22,869 bases of DNA. It comes from Actinomycetota bacterium. GTDB taxonomy: Bacteria > Actinomycetota > Humimicrobiia > Humimicrobiales > Humimicrobiaceae. The notes under the pieces were generated by a model. That model searched no databases. It had not been told where the DNA came from and worked only from the letters and a program-made list of their open reading frames with translations. A program made the translations under genes and the position numbers. The DNA lies in NCBI GenBank assembly GCA_028695395.1, contig JAQVJB010000021.1, positions 1 through 22,869 of the forward strand. Direction: 5' to 3'. This document shows positions 1-7,238 of this stretch, in pieces. Numbering within the stretch: the first letter of the stretch is position 1; every line of letters starts with the position of its first letter.

Positions 1-767
1 TAAAATTAAGTAAAGTCAAGGGGCATATTAAATTTGAAAATGTTAATTTCTCATATAATGAAAAAGCACTTACTATCAGGGATATTAATATTGACATTAA
101 AGCCGGTCAGATGATTGCTTTTGTAGGTCCAAGCGGTTCTGGCAAAACGACACTTACATATATGCTCCCGCGTTTTTATGATGTTGATTCCGGATGCATA
201 ACAATAGACGGACTTGACATTAAAAAGATAAGAATAGAATCTTTAAGAGAGCAGATAGGAATGGTTACCCAGGACAGTTATCTTTTTAATGCAAGCATAA
301 AGGATAATCTTTTATTTTCCAATCCGAATGTTACCGAAGAAGAAATTATACAGGCATGCAGAACAGCAAATATACATGATATGATAATCTCTTTGGCAGA
401 CGGATATGACACTGTGGTAGGAGACAGGGGAATAAAATTATCCGGCGGAGAGAAACAAAGAATAGCTATTGCAAGAGTCCTTCTTAAAAATCCCAGAATA
501 GTTATACTTGATGAAGCAACTTCTGCGCTTGATTCTGTCTCAGAATCATTGATACAGTCAGCTATAGAGCCATTGCTTGCAGGACGAACGAGTTTAGTCA
601 TTGCACACAGATTATCAACTATTCTTGCCTCTGATTGTATTTATGTCCTTAAAAGCGGGCAGATAGTTGAGCAGGGTACAAGTGAACAGCTTCTTGCATT
701 AAACGGAGTTTATAAGAATCTTTATGATAAACAATTTAACTCGCCAGGAAAACAGGGGGACGTATGA
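1..767 (+). CDS. ABC exporter ATP-binding region (5'-truncated)
   Basis: This is the C-terminal nucleotide-binding domain of an ABCB/MsbA-type exporter subunit, which hydrolyses ATP at the cytoplasmic face of the membrane to drive export. The reading frame (from base 3) is open to the window edge, so the transmembrane half lies outside; the ATG at 111 is internal, because the 36 codons before it encode normal domain sequence (IKFENVNFSY, with the A-loop Tyr). Visible motifs are Walker A (GPSGSGKTT), the Q-loop (VTQDSYLFN), the ABC signature (LSGGEKQR), Walker B with catalytic Glu (VILDEATSALD) and the H-loop (VIAHRLS). All are intact, so the ATPase should be active. The sequence type suggests a half-transporter fused to its membrane domain; the substrate cannot be told. 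The 228-base spacer that follows is very AT-rich. Confidence 0.93.
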   Translation, partial: KLSKVKGHIKFENVNFSYNEKALTIRDINIDIKAGQMIAFVGPSGSGKTTLTYMLPRFYDVDSGCITIDGLDIKKIRIESLREQIGMVTQDSYLFNASIKDNLLFSNPNVTEEEIIQACRTANIHDMIISLADGYDTVVGDRGIKLSGGEKQRIAIARVLLKNPRIVILDEATSALDSVSESLIQSAIEPLLAGRTSLVIAHRLSTILASDCIYVLKSGQIVEQGTSEQLLALNGVYKNLYDKQFNSPGKQGDV

Positions 768-995
768 TTTGGCACCATATTTGTGATAATCTGATTTTTA
801 TTATGCAGATTCCAGTCCTTCTTTTTTAGATTTATTTAAAGCGAAACATTAAAAATTTTTTTATATTTTTAAAAAAAAATTATATATATTATTATTTATT
901 ATTTAAGGCAGATTAAAATAATAAAATGAAATTAAAATAAAAATAAATTTATAATATGGGCCAAATTATAAGCCCCTTGGCCTTTGAGGAGGAAT

Positions 996-2666
996 ATGAA
1001 GATTAGATTTTTAGGTGCCGTAACTTCGGTAACGGGTTCTTGCCACTTGATAACTACAGGAGCAAATAAGTTTTTATTGGACTGCGGTCAGTTCCAGGGT
1101 AGTGATGAAATAGAAGAGCTTAACTGGGAAAAGTTTGATTTCAATCCTGAAGAGATTGACTTTGTTCTTCTCAGCCACACCCACATAGATCACAGTGGAA
1201 GGATTCCATTACTTGTCAAACGTGGATTTAAAGGACCTGTCTACTGTACTGATGCGACTGCTGACCTTCTGGATGTGATGCTGAAGGACAGCGCCTACAT
1301 TCATGAAAAAGAAGCTGAATGGAAGAATAGAAAAAATCAGCGCGCAGGAAGACCTTACAGGGAACCGCTTTATACGTTTGATGATGCTGTAGCTTCATTA
1401 AAACAGGTAAAGCCTGTTCTCTATAATCAATTACTTGAAATAAATGAAAATATAAAGGTGGTATTTAATGATGCAGGCCATATATTAGGTTCGTCTATTA
1501 TAGAAATATTTATTAAAGAAGATGAAGACATATCAAAAATAGTGTTTTCTGGTGACATAGGTATGAAAAACAAACCTATTTTAAAAGATCCGACCATCAT
1601 AAAAAAAGCTGATTTCCTTATTATGGAAGCTACTTATGGTAACAGACTGCATGAAAAAAATTCTGACAGTATCGAAAGGCTGATAGATATCGTACTTAAA
1701 ACAATCAAGCGTGGTGGAACTGTAGTAATCCCTTCATTTGCTGTCGGAAGGACCCAGGAGCTAATATTTGAATTCAACCGTTTTTATGAAGACCATCCTG
1801 ATTATAAAAAGGAATTAAATGGAGTAATGGTTTATGTTGATAGCCCAATGGCGACAACAGCTACTGAAGTATTCAGAAATAATGCTCACATCTTTGATGA
1901 AGAAACAAAAGATTATATTTTACAAAGAAATAATCCACTTGATTTTAAAAACCTTAAATTCACTCGTACAGTTGAAGAATCAAAAGAACTGAATATAAAT
2001 AGTGAACCAAAAATAATTATTTCAGCCAGCGGCATGTGCGAGGCTGGCAGGATTAAACATCATTTAAAACATAATCTCTGGAATCCAAAAGCCAGCATTA
2101 TTTTTGTAGGCTATCAGGCAGAAGGGACGCTTGGCAGGTCTATTCTTAACGGGGATAAATATGTTTCGATTTTTGGAGAAAGGATTCGTGTCCAGGCAGA
2201 AGTATATAATCTCGAAGGGTTCTCCGGGCATGCCGATAAAGAAGGTCTTCTTGACTGGCTGTCAGGCTTTCAGAAAAAACCTCAAGAAATATTTTTAGTA
2301 CATGGAGAAAAGGAATCAAAAGAAGAATTTGCCGCTGCTATCAAGGAAAGATTTGGTTACGAAACTAAAATCATAAAAGGAGTTTCAGAGTTTTTACTTT
2401 CAAAGAAAGGCTTAAGAAGCGAGGAAGAATTTAAGAAAGCCATAGTCTCACCTGAAGTCATTCAAAAAATTAAAAATAAAATCTCTTCTGTCCAGAATGA
2501 CCTGGAAACGATTTTATTCAATGAACGTCTGGCAGCAGATAAAGGGCTGACATCGGAGCAGATAACTGAAATAAATAATATAGTAATTGAAATCGAAAAG
2601 GACACTATGGGCCTAGCTTCAATAATTACAAAAGAGAATAAAGAAGATATAGATAATAAAGATTGA
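996..2666 (+). CDS. Beta-CASP metallo-beta-lactamase ribonuclease
   Basis: Predicted cytoplasmic zinc-dependent ribonuclease of the CPSF73/RNase J superfamily (bacterial YSH1-like group), likely acting in RNA processing or decay. The 556 residues hold the metallo-beta-lactamase motif H61-T-H63-I-D65-H66, a DAGHILGS histidine motif, SGDIG (metal-binding Asp) and then the beta-CASP insertion with SFAVGRTQE. The final beta-CASP motifs ASGMCEAGRIKHH, FSGHADK and VHGE are all present. About 120 residues after the last motif form a charged, helical tail. No KH domain is visible. The ATG at 996 is chosen because AGGAGG (987-992) lies just upstream at short spacing; an in-frame TTG at 984 would put this site inside the gene. 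The family is well known, but the RNA target cannot be inferred. Confidence 0.92.
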   Translation: MKIRFLGAVTSVTGSCHLITTGANKFLLDCGQFQGSDEIEELNWEKFDFNPEEIDFVLLSHTHIDHSGRIPLLVKRGFKGPVYCTDATADLLDVMLKDSAYIHEKEAEWKNRKNQRAGRPYREPLYTFDDAVASLKQVKPVLYNQLLEINENIKVVFNDAGHILGSSIIEIFIKEDEDISKIVFSGDIGMKNKPILKDPTIIKKADFLIMEATYGNRLHEKNSDSIERLIDIVLKTIKRGGTVVIPSFAVGRTQELIFEFNRFYEDHPDYKKELNGVMVYVDSPMATTATEVFRNNAHIFDEETKDYILQRNNPLDFKNLKFTRTVEESKELNINSEPKIIISASGMCEAGRIKHHLKHNLWNPKASIIFVGYQAEGTLGRSILNGDKYVSIFGERIRVQAEVYNLEGFSGHADKEGLLDWLSGFQKKPQEIFLVHGEKESKEEFAAAIKERFGYETKIIKGVSEFLLSKKGLRSEEEFKKAIVSPEVIQKIKNKISSVQNDLETILFNERLAADKGLTSEQITEINNIVIEIEKDTMGLASIITKENKEDIDNKD

Positions 2667-2742
2667 AAGACCTATGCTTATTTGATAAAAACTAATGATT
2701 ATTTTGATTATGAGTGTCAACTTATAATATAGGAGGGAGTAA

Positions 2743-3624
2743 GTGGATATGAGTAATTTTTGTGTTTCTACAGATTCAGGATGTGATCTTCCGGCAGATT
2801 TTTGTAAGGAAAAAATGATATCAGCTTATCATATGAAATATTTTATTGATGGCAAAGATATGTCTGATTCAATGAATCCTGAGGACTGCCGACAGTTTTA
2901 TAAAAGAATGCGTGAAGGATCTGTTCCCAAGACAAGCCAGATGACTCCTTTTGAATTTGTAAATTACTGGACTGGACTTTGGGAAAAATATAAGCTTCCA
3001 ATAATTCATATCGCTCTGGGAAGCGGTATTTCGGGTACCTATTCCAATTCTTTGATAGCAAAAGATCTTTTTCTTGAAAAAAATAAAGAAGCAGAAGTGT
3101 TTATAGTCGATTCTACTCTTGCCTCAATAGGATATGGGATGCTGGCTGTTAAAGCTGCCCAACTACGTGAAGAAGGCAAATCTCTTGAGGACTGTATAAG
3201 CTGGCTGGAGAAAAATAAAATTTATATAAATACTTATTATACGACTGATGATTTGAAATATCTCTATCGCAGCGGAAGAGTCAGCAAGACAGGAGCCATA
3301 CTTGGAACTGCTTTGAGCATTAATCCTATTCTTAATCTCGATAAGGAAGGACATTTAAAGGTACGTGAAAAAGTCAGAGGCCGTAAAAAAGCATTTAACA
3401 GAATTTATGAAATAATTAAAGAACTCGTTATAAATCCTAATGAGCAGACTGTTTATATCTGTCATTCAGATTGTCAAGATGAAGCTGAAGCTTTTTCAGC
3501 AGCATTGATTGATAAATTTGGCTTTAAAGATTCCTTCATTAATTATATAGGCCCTACGATAGGTTCACATTCCGGACCAGGCCTTATTGCTGCTTTCTTT
3601 TTTGGAAAAGAAAGGACTATTTGA
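2743..3624 (+). CDS. DegV-family fatty-acid-binding protein (first copy)
   Basis: A 293-residue DegV-domain protein. Members bind a long-chain fatty acid, and some (FakB) present it to the fatty acid kinase FakA for phosphorylation and entry into phospholipid synthesis. The family hallmarks are STDSGCDLP near the N terminus, LGSGISGTYSN (carboxylate-binding loop), the YLYRSGRVS segment, a NPILNLDKEG strand and a C-terminal GPTIGSHSGPG loop. The GTG at 2743 fits AGGAGG (2731-2736) with a 6-base spacer; an ATG at 2749 is the alternative start. No fakA gene lies in the window, so which kinase it serves, if any, is unknown. A second, clearly different DegV gene lies at 11358-12206. A 76-base spacer separates it from the nuclease gene upstream. 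Confidence 0.92.
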   Translation: MDMSNFCVSTDSGCDLPADFCKEKMISAYHMKYFIDGKDMSDSMNPEDCRQFYKRMREGSVPKTSQMTPFEFVNYWTGLWEKYKLPIIHIALGSGISGTYSNSLIAKDLFLEKNKEAEVFIVDSTLASIGYGMLAVKAAQLREEGKSLEDCISWLEKNKIYINTYYTTDDLKYLYRSGRVSKTGAILGTALSINPILNLDKEGHLKVREKVRGRKKAFNRIYEIIKELVINPNEQTVYICHSDCQDEAEAFSAALIDKFGFKDSFINYIGPTIGSHSGPGLIAAFFFGKERTI

Positions 3625-3863
3625 AATAAGTTTAAAAAGATATGCTTTTAATTGTTTTCAAAGAGCTTTTATTGCTAAAAGTTACAAAAATATCTTTTAG
3701 AAAGTATAATTTTAATATCTTAAAGAAGTATTGGCATTAAGAAATGATTTTATTGTATATAAAATTTTTCAAGAGTATCGGGTTTTAAAAATTAATATAA
3801 TATATTTTTAAAATCAATATAAATATTAAAAGTTTAACCAAATATTAAAAAAGGCGGTAGCAA

Positions 3864-4493
3864 TTGAAAAAAAATATCATTTTTGACTTTGACGGAACAC
3901 TTGTCGACTCAAGCAGTGCTATAAATAAACTCTATGCTTATTTTGCAAAGAAATATAATATATCTTCAATAAATCCAAAAACACTTGAATCTATCAAAGC
4001 ACTTCCGCTTATTGAGAAAATGAAAAAACTGGGTGTTCCTGTTCAGAATCTTAATTCAATGTCTGAAGAAGCAAAAAATGTTTATTCTTCATATATCTCT
4101 GAAATCAGGCTTAAAGAAGGAATGTCCGATATCCTAAAGGCTTTGAAGGAAAGGCATGCAGATATGTTTATTCTTTCTTCAAATGCTGCGGACAATATAA
4201 AAAAATTCTTAAATCTAAATAATATTTCATTTTTTAAAGCAGTATATTCTGCAGAGGATATCCTTAAAAAAGATATTGAAATTTCACAATTACTAAAAAA
4301 TTATTCCATAAAGAAAGAAAACGCAACATATGTAGGGGATGAGGTTCAGGATATTAATGCCTGTGCTAGAATAGGAATAAGGATAATATCAGTTTCATGG
4401 GGGAATGATTCGGCTGAAGCTCTTAAAGAATATAATCCTGATTATTTATGCAATACTACTGAAGATTTATTTAAGTACCTGCTTTCTGATTAA
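3864..4493 (+). CDS. HAD-family phosphatase (phosphoglycolate-phosphatase-like)
   Basis: A 209-residue haloacid-dehalogenase-superfamily hydrolase with the fold of the phosphoglycolate phosphatase group. Motif I is DFDGTLVDS (nucleophile D8, acid D10), followed by a helical cap. Motif II is ILSSNA (Ser), a Lys-rich segment around LKKDIE can supply motif III, and motif IV is GDEVQDI (near residue 159). All catalytic residues are present, so it should dephosphorylate a small metabolite, but the substrate cannot be assigned. The start is TTG at 3864, supported by AGGCGGT at 3852-3858. It stands alone: 239 AT-rich bases precede it and a tRNA gene follows. Confidence 0.88.
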   Translation: MKKNIIFDFDGTLVDSSSAINKLYAYFAKKYNISSINPKTLESIKALPLIEKMKKLGVPVQNLNSMSEEAKNVYSSYISEIRLKEGMSDILKALKERHADMFILSSNAADNIKKFLNLNNISFFKAVYSAEDILKKDIEISQLLKNYSIKKENATYVGDEVQDINACARIGIRIISVSWGNDSAEALKEYNPDYLCNTTEDLFKYLLSD

Positions 4494-4583
4494 AAAAGAA
4501 ATTATTCTGAAAATGTATTTTTCTAAAATCTGTATTTAATCATTTAAAATATTTAATAAATACTATTTTTTTAAAGATGTTAT

Positions 4584-4658
4584 GGGGATGTAGTTCAGTG
4601 GGAGAACGCTTGTCTGGCAGACAAGAGGTCGGCGGTCCGACTCCGCTCATCTCCACCA
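4584..4658 (+). tRNA. tRNA-Ala (anticodon GGC)
   Basis: A full 75-nt cloverleaf can be drawn by hand. The acceptor stem is GGGGATG/CATCTCC with the alanine identity pair G3:U70, and the discriminator A and CCA are encoded. The D stem is GTTC/GAAC and the D loop contains GGG. The anticodon stem is CTTGT/ACAAG with loop CTGGCAG, giving anticodon GGC (reads GCC). The T stem is GGCGG/CCGCT. The T loop reads TCCGACT, so position 55 is C where nearly all elongator tRNAs have U (pseudouridine). No other tRNA lies nearby. Confidence 0.95.
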
Positions 4659-4689
4659 TTAAAAAAGATGTATAATCTGCCTTCAAAAG

Positions 4690-4721
4690 AATTACCCTGC
4701 TTTTATAGGGAATAATTTTTT
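4690..4721 (+). terminator. Candidate terminator after tRNA-Ala, possibly bidirectional
   Basis: An interrupted stem (AATTA, CCCT / AGGG, AA, TAATT) with an 8-base loop is followed on the plus strand by a short T run, 32 bases after the tRNA. Read on the minus strand, the same hairpin lies about 60 bases beyond the oapA stop and is followed by a weaker T stretch. It could therefore serve both converging units. This was judged by eye, without an energy calculation. Confidence 0.45.
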
Positions 4722-4778
4722 AATTAATATTGTTTGCATAAAGAGTATAAGATTATACAAGAAGAAAACGAAAATTTT

Positions 4779-5345
4779 CTATTTTATTCTTTTTCTTCGG
4801 AAGATAAAGTTAAATATATAAACTGCGTAGCCGGTTTTAAGTACGATTGATTTACTGTTCTTTATGGCAATATTTTTGCCTATGGCTTTTCCACCTACAG
4901 TTATTGAAGAAATAAAACCTGCAATTATTGCACTCATTAATGCTTTTTCAAGATTAGGATTATTGAGGAGTATCCTGAAAACAATTGAAGCTCCTATTGC
5001 TCCGCTGATGATTCCACAGATATCTCCGATTACATCATTGCAAAAATTTGATACCTTTTCAGCATTCTTTAAAAGCCCGACAGCTTCTCTTGCGCCCTTT
5101 ATCTTATTTGCAGCCATACTATTCATCGGTACTTCAGGGCATGCCGTAATTGCAACACCTACTACATCAAAAATAACTCCGATGAATATGATTAAAATCA
5201 GTATAATCAGCGCCACTATTATATTGGCTTTAATTATTACGGTTTCAGAAACAAAGCTTAAAGTAATAGCTAAAAGAAGTGTCCATAAAGTGATGGCTAT
5301 AATCCAGTGCCTTATTTTCCCCCTGGATTTTTTTAACTTTGTCAA
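4779..5345 (-). CDS. oapA: OLE-associated membrane protein OapA
   Basis: A 188-residue integral membrane protein with four predicted helices, roughly 12-35, 42-66, 104-126 and 134-155. A conserved-looking central segment runs from CPEVPMNSMAAN through KGAREAVGLLKNAEKVSNF to CNDVIGDICGIISG. Proteins of this type are often annotated as CorB-like magnesium transporters, and OapA, the partner of OLE RNA, belongs to this group; assignment rests on this resemblance plus its position directly after the OLE RNA. In Bacillus halodurans, OapA binds OLE RNA and recruits it to the membrane. The start is TTG at 5345: GGAGGA (plus-strand 5353-5358) sits 7 bases upstream. The longer frame to 5426 runs into the structured RNA and is unlikely to be translated. 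No isoprenoid genes flank it here. Confidence 0.82.
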   Translation of the reverse strand: MTKLKKSRGKIRHWIIAITLWTLLLAITLSFVSETVIIKANIIVALIILILIIFIGVIFDVVGVAITACPEVPMNSMAANKIKGAREAVGLLKNAEKVSNFCNDVIGDICGIISGAIGASIVFRILLNNPNLEKALMSAIIAGFISSITVGGKAIGKNIAIKNSKSIVLKTGYAVYIFNFIFRRKRIK

Positions 5346-5364
5346 GTAAAGTTCCTCCAAGAAA

Positions 5365-5944
5365 AAGAGATGGCAATGCGATAAGTAAACTTTGCAGTTT
5401 AAGGTCCAGTAGGATTTCCCAAACATGTACTGAGTGTTACCACATCAGCGGTTTCCCTTTAAACTGTTTCTATAGCGTCACCGCTTATAGGACTGGATTA
5501 CCACTAAAACCACACTATAATCCCCACCGCATCTCCCAAAAGAGAACAGCCTAGGAGCTTTCCTCGACAGCCTTGAAATCACTAGCCTCTTTTGCAATTA
5601 CAAGTTTCAGGTCTGATACATTACAAAGATACCGAGCTCTGGCATCGATGCAACTCTAAAGAGACCTTCCCCTTGTATCACGCAAGGCAGGCTACGCTGC
5701 AATGCCTATTAAACACTTGCAGGTTATCTTCAAATGCTGCTTTATCCTTACATTTGAAGCTTCCACGGAAAATGGGTCCACGCCCATATGCCATTATGGA
5801 TCGCCCATTTTCCTTAACCCCCAGGATCAACCCCCGACTGGGCGTCAGCAGCCAATCCCAGGGACTTCACATGTACGCCCTTAACGGATTTTTAGCCCCG
5901 TCTTTATGATAGCAAGTACTGACTAGGATACTGCGCCATCTCTT
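5365..5944 (-). ncRNA. ole: OLE RNA (ornate large extremophilic RNA)
   Basis: A non-coding stretch, visibly GC-richer than its flanks, immediately upstream of oapA in the same direction, of about the size known for OLE RNAs (around 600 nt). The ends are set by a perfect 10-bp inverted repeat, 5365-5374 with 5935-5944. Internal stems include 5767-5776 with 5804-5813 (10 bp), 5728-5736 with 5751-5759 (9 bp), 5395-5404 with 5456-5466 (one bulge) and 5495-5500 with 5518-5523. There are two hairpins closed by GNRA loops in RNA sense: GUGA at 5470-5490 and GUAA at 5430-5448. OLE RNA is abundant, membrane-associated through OapA and linked to stress tolerance and Mg2+ homeostasis in B. halodurans. 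The assignment is from context and architecture; a covariance-model search (Rfam OLE) would settle it. Confidence 0.83.
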
Positions 5945-6246
5945 AAATTATCAAATTAACTTCATCTATATTTTATCTTTAATATGGATATATATTATAT
6001 CATATATTTTTTTTATTATTCCAAACAAAAAATACTTAACAAAATGGGGTTCATCCTGATTTATAATAAATATTACTAACTTTTAAATTAGATGTTTACT
6101 TAATATAAGTTAAGAGTATTTATCTTATTGTAAAAAAAACATTAAAAATTTTTAATATTATTTATAAAATATTTATAATGCTATAATATTTTATAATATT
6201 TAAAAATTTCATATTTATTATTAACATGAGAAGGAAGGGGCTTGTG
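5945..6246. other. AT-rich divergent spacer between OLE RNA and TspO-like gene
   Basis: About 300 bases with no credible ORF. It must carry the promoters of the OLE RNA (leftward) and of the TspO-like gene (rightward). A 16-bp perfect A/T palindrome at 6141-6156 and a TATAAT at 6182-6187 are visible, but low complexity makes both weak evidence. Confidence 0.5.
5994..6024 (-). promoter_or_regulatory. Candidate promoter for OLE RNA-oapA
   Basis: On the minus strand a perfect TATAAT (plus 5994-5999) lies about 50 bases before the 5' stem of the OLE RNA. TTGGAA (plus 6019-6024) sits upstream with a long 19-base spacer. The region is so AT-rich that such matches are expected by chance, so this is only a suggestion. 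Confidence 0.3.
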
Positions 6247-7038
6247 TTGAAAAAATCTGCAAAAGTAACTTACTCAATTTTAAATCTTATCGGATTTATT
6301 GCCGTAATTGTAGTCAATGCTCTGGCAGTGCTGCTGCCGATAAATAACAGGACAACGGAAGAACTTTCTGATAAGTATCCAAATCTTTTTGTACCGGCAG
6401 GGATTACTTTTTCGGTCTGGGGTATAATTTATATCCTTTTGCTTATTTTCATCATTTACCAGTTTGTGATTGCTGCAAGAAGAGGAGAGGGAGAGAGAGG
6501 CATTTTTGAAAAGATAGGCATATGGTTCTTTTTATCCTGTATTTTTAATGTTGCATGGATACTGACATGGCATTATGAAATGGTGTGGCTTTCTCTTATA
6601 ATAATGGTTCTTCTTTTCTTAAGTCTTTTGATAATATATGTAAGACTTGGAACAGGCAGGCCTGGAATAAAAGTTTCAGAGAGAATCTGTGTAAATATTC
6701 CCTTCAGTACTTATATAGGCTGGATTACAATAGCCACAATTGCAAATGCAACTGCTTTTCTTGTTCAGATCAATTGGAACAGATTTGGATTAAGTGAACA
6801 GCTATGGACTATTATAGTAATAGCTGTAGGTGCAATAATTACTCTGGCAACAGTTTATTCAAGAAATGACATATTTTATTGTTTTGTGGTAATCTGGGCT
6901 TTGGCAGGAATAATGATAAAAAGATTTTCTGAAGGCGCTACCTGGGCAAACCCGATTGTAATCACTTTAATAATAGCAATAGCATTAATTGGATTGTCGG
7001 TAATTATACAGCTTATAAGAAAGAAGAAAATCTATTAA
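6247..7038 (+). CDS. TspO/MBR-like (tryptophan-rich sensory) membrane protein
   Basis: A very hydrophobic protein of about 263 residues with seven or eight predicted helices. The segment PAGITFSVWGIIYILL and later Trp-containing helices (FNVAWILTWHYE, YIGWITIATIANAT) resemble the long bacterial proteins annotated as tryptophan-rich sensory or TspO/MBR-related proteins, which are larger than classic 150-160-residue TspO. Classic TspO binds porphyrins; the role of the long form is unclear. The TTG at 6247 is preferred because AGGAAGG (6232-6238) lies 8 bases upstream. GTG 6244 is possible; ATG 6226 would place the ribosome site inside the gene. A strong terminator follows directly, so it is probably monocistronic. 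Confidence 0.75.
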   Translation: MKKSAKVTYSILNLIGFIAVIVVNALAVLLPINNRTTEELSDKYPNLFVPAGITFSVWGIIYILLLIFIIYQFVIAARRGEGERGIFEKIGIWFFLSCIFNVAWILTWHYEMVWLSLIIMVLLFLSLLIIYVRLGTGRPGIKVSERICVNIPFSTYIGWITIATIANATAFLVQINWNRFGLSEQLWTIIVIAVGAIITLATVYSRNDIFYCFVVIWALAGIMIKRFSEGATWANPIVITLIIAIALIGLSVIIQLIRKKKIY

Positions 7039-7065
7039 TAATACTTGAAGAAGTATTGTTTTTTT
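7039..7065 (+). terminator. Intrinsic terminator of TspO-like gene
   Basis: A perfect 7-bp stem AATACTT/AAGTATT with a GAAG loop, extended by one wobble pair, is followed by seven T residues. It begins immediately after the stop codon of the TspO-like gene. Confidence 0.75.
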
Positions 7066-7145
7066 AAAGATGATATCCGGGATATTCAGATTATAAAAAT
7101 AAGATTTATATAGCTGAAAAATCGATTATTCCGAATATCATCTTT
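7066..7145. repeat. 80-nt inverted-repeat hairpin of unknown role
   Basis: Arms 7066-7080 and 7131-7145 are reverse complements at 14 of 15 positions, closing a 50-base loop. The element sits between the terminator of the TspO-like gene and the promoter of the CrtI-like gene. A T-rich stretch follows the right arm, so it could act as a second terminator, but the long loop is unusual for that. No second copy was noticed in the window. Confidence 0.6.
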
Positions 7146-7156
7146 ATTTTTTATCT

Positions 7157-7186
7157 GGTTGTAAAAGTTTTTACAACCTCTATAAT
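7157..7186 (+). promoter_or_regulatory. Promoter with overlapping 22-bp operator palindrome
   Basis: A perfect -10 TATAAT (7181-7186) lies 16 bases after TTGTAA (7159-7164). A perfect palindrome with arms GGTTGTAAAA and TTTTACAACC around a 2-base centre (7157-7178) covers the -35 and the spacer, the usual position for a repressor site. The predicted transcript would start near 7193 and carry a leader of about 45 bases before the CrtI-like gene. The regulator is not identifiable. Confidence 0.68.
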
Positions 7187-7238
7187 CTATAAAAAACTAT
7201 TTAATATTTATTCTTATTATTTTTGTTTTAATTATATT

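Noticed and set aside
788..826. AATCTG/CAGATT hairpin with a T-rich tail after the ABC gene
   Set aside because: The stem has only 6 bp and the T run starts 9 bases beyond it, so it does not resemble a proper intrinsic terminator.
3625..3863. 9-bp inverted repeat (3635-3643 with 3690-3698) as terminator or small RNA
   Set aside because: The arms are A/T-rich, separated by 46 bases and lack a following T run; chance is likely in this composition.
4864..5349. 161-codon plus-strand ORF
   Set aside because: It is the antisense shadow of oapA; the minus-strand protein has coherent helices, a ribosome site and family resemblance.
5346..5426. Longer N terminus of OapA starting at 5426
   Set aside because: It would run through the OLE closing stem and place the clear GGAGGA ribosome site inside the gene; TTG 5345 fits better.
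5339..5909. Plus-strand ORFs of 60-105 codons
   Set aside because: They lie antisense to the structured OLE RNA, lack ribosome sites and have compositions unlike proteins; their existence reflects the higher GC content there.
5365..5944. RNase P RNA, tmRNA or group II intron as identity of the structured RNA
   Set aside because: A GAGGAAAG string occurs, as in RNase P, but the matching 3' conserved regions are not seen. There is no tRNA-like end or tag ORF for tmRNA, and no reverse transcriptase or domain V for an intron. The adjacent OapA-type gene favours OLE.
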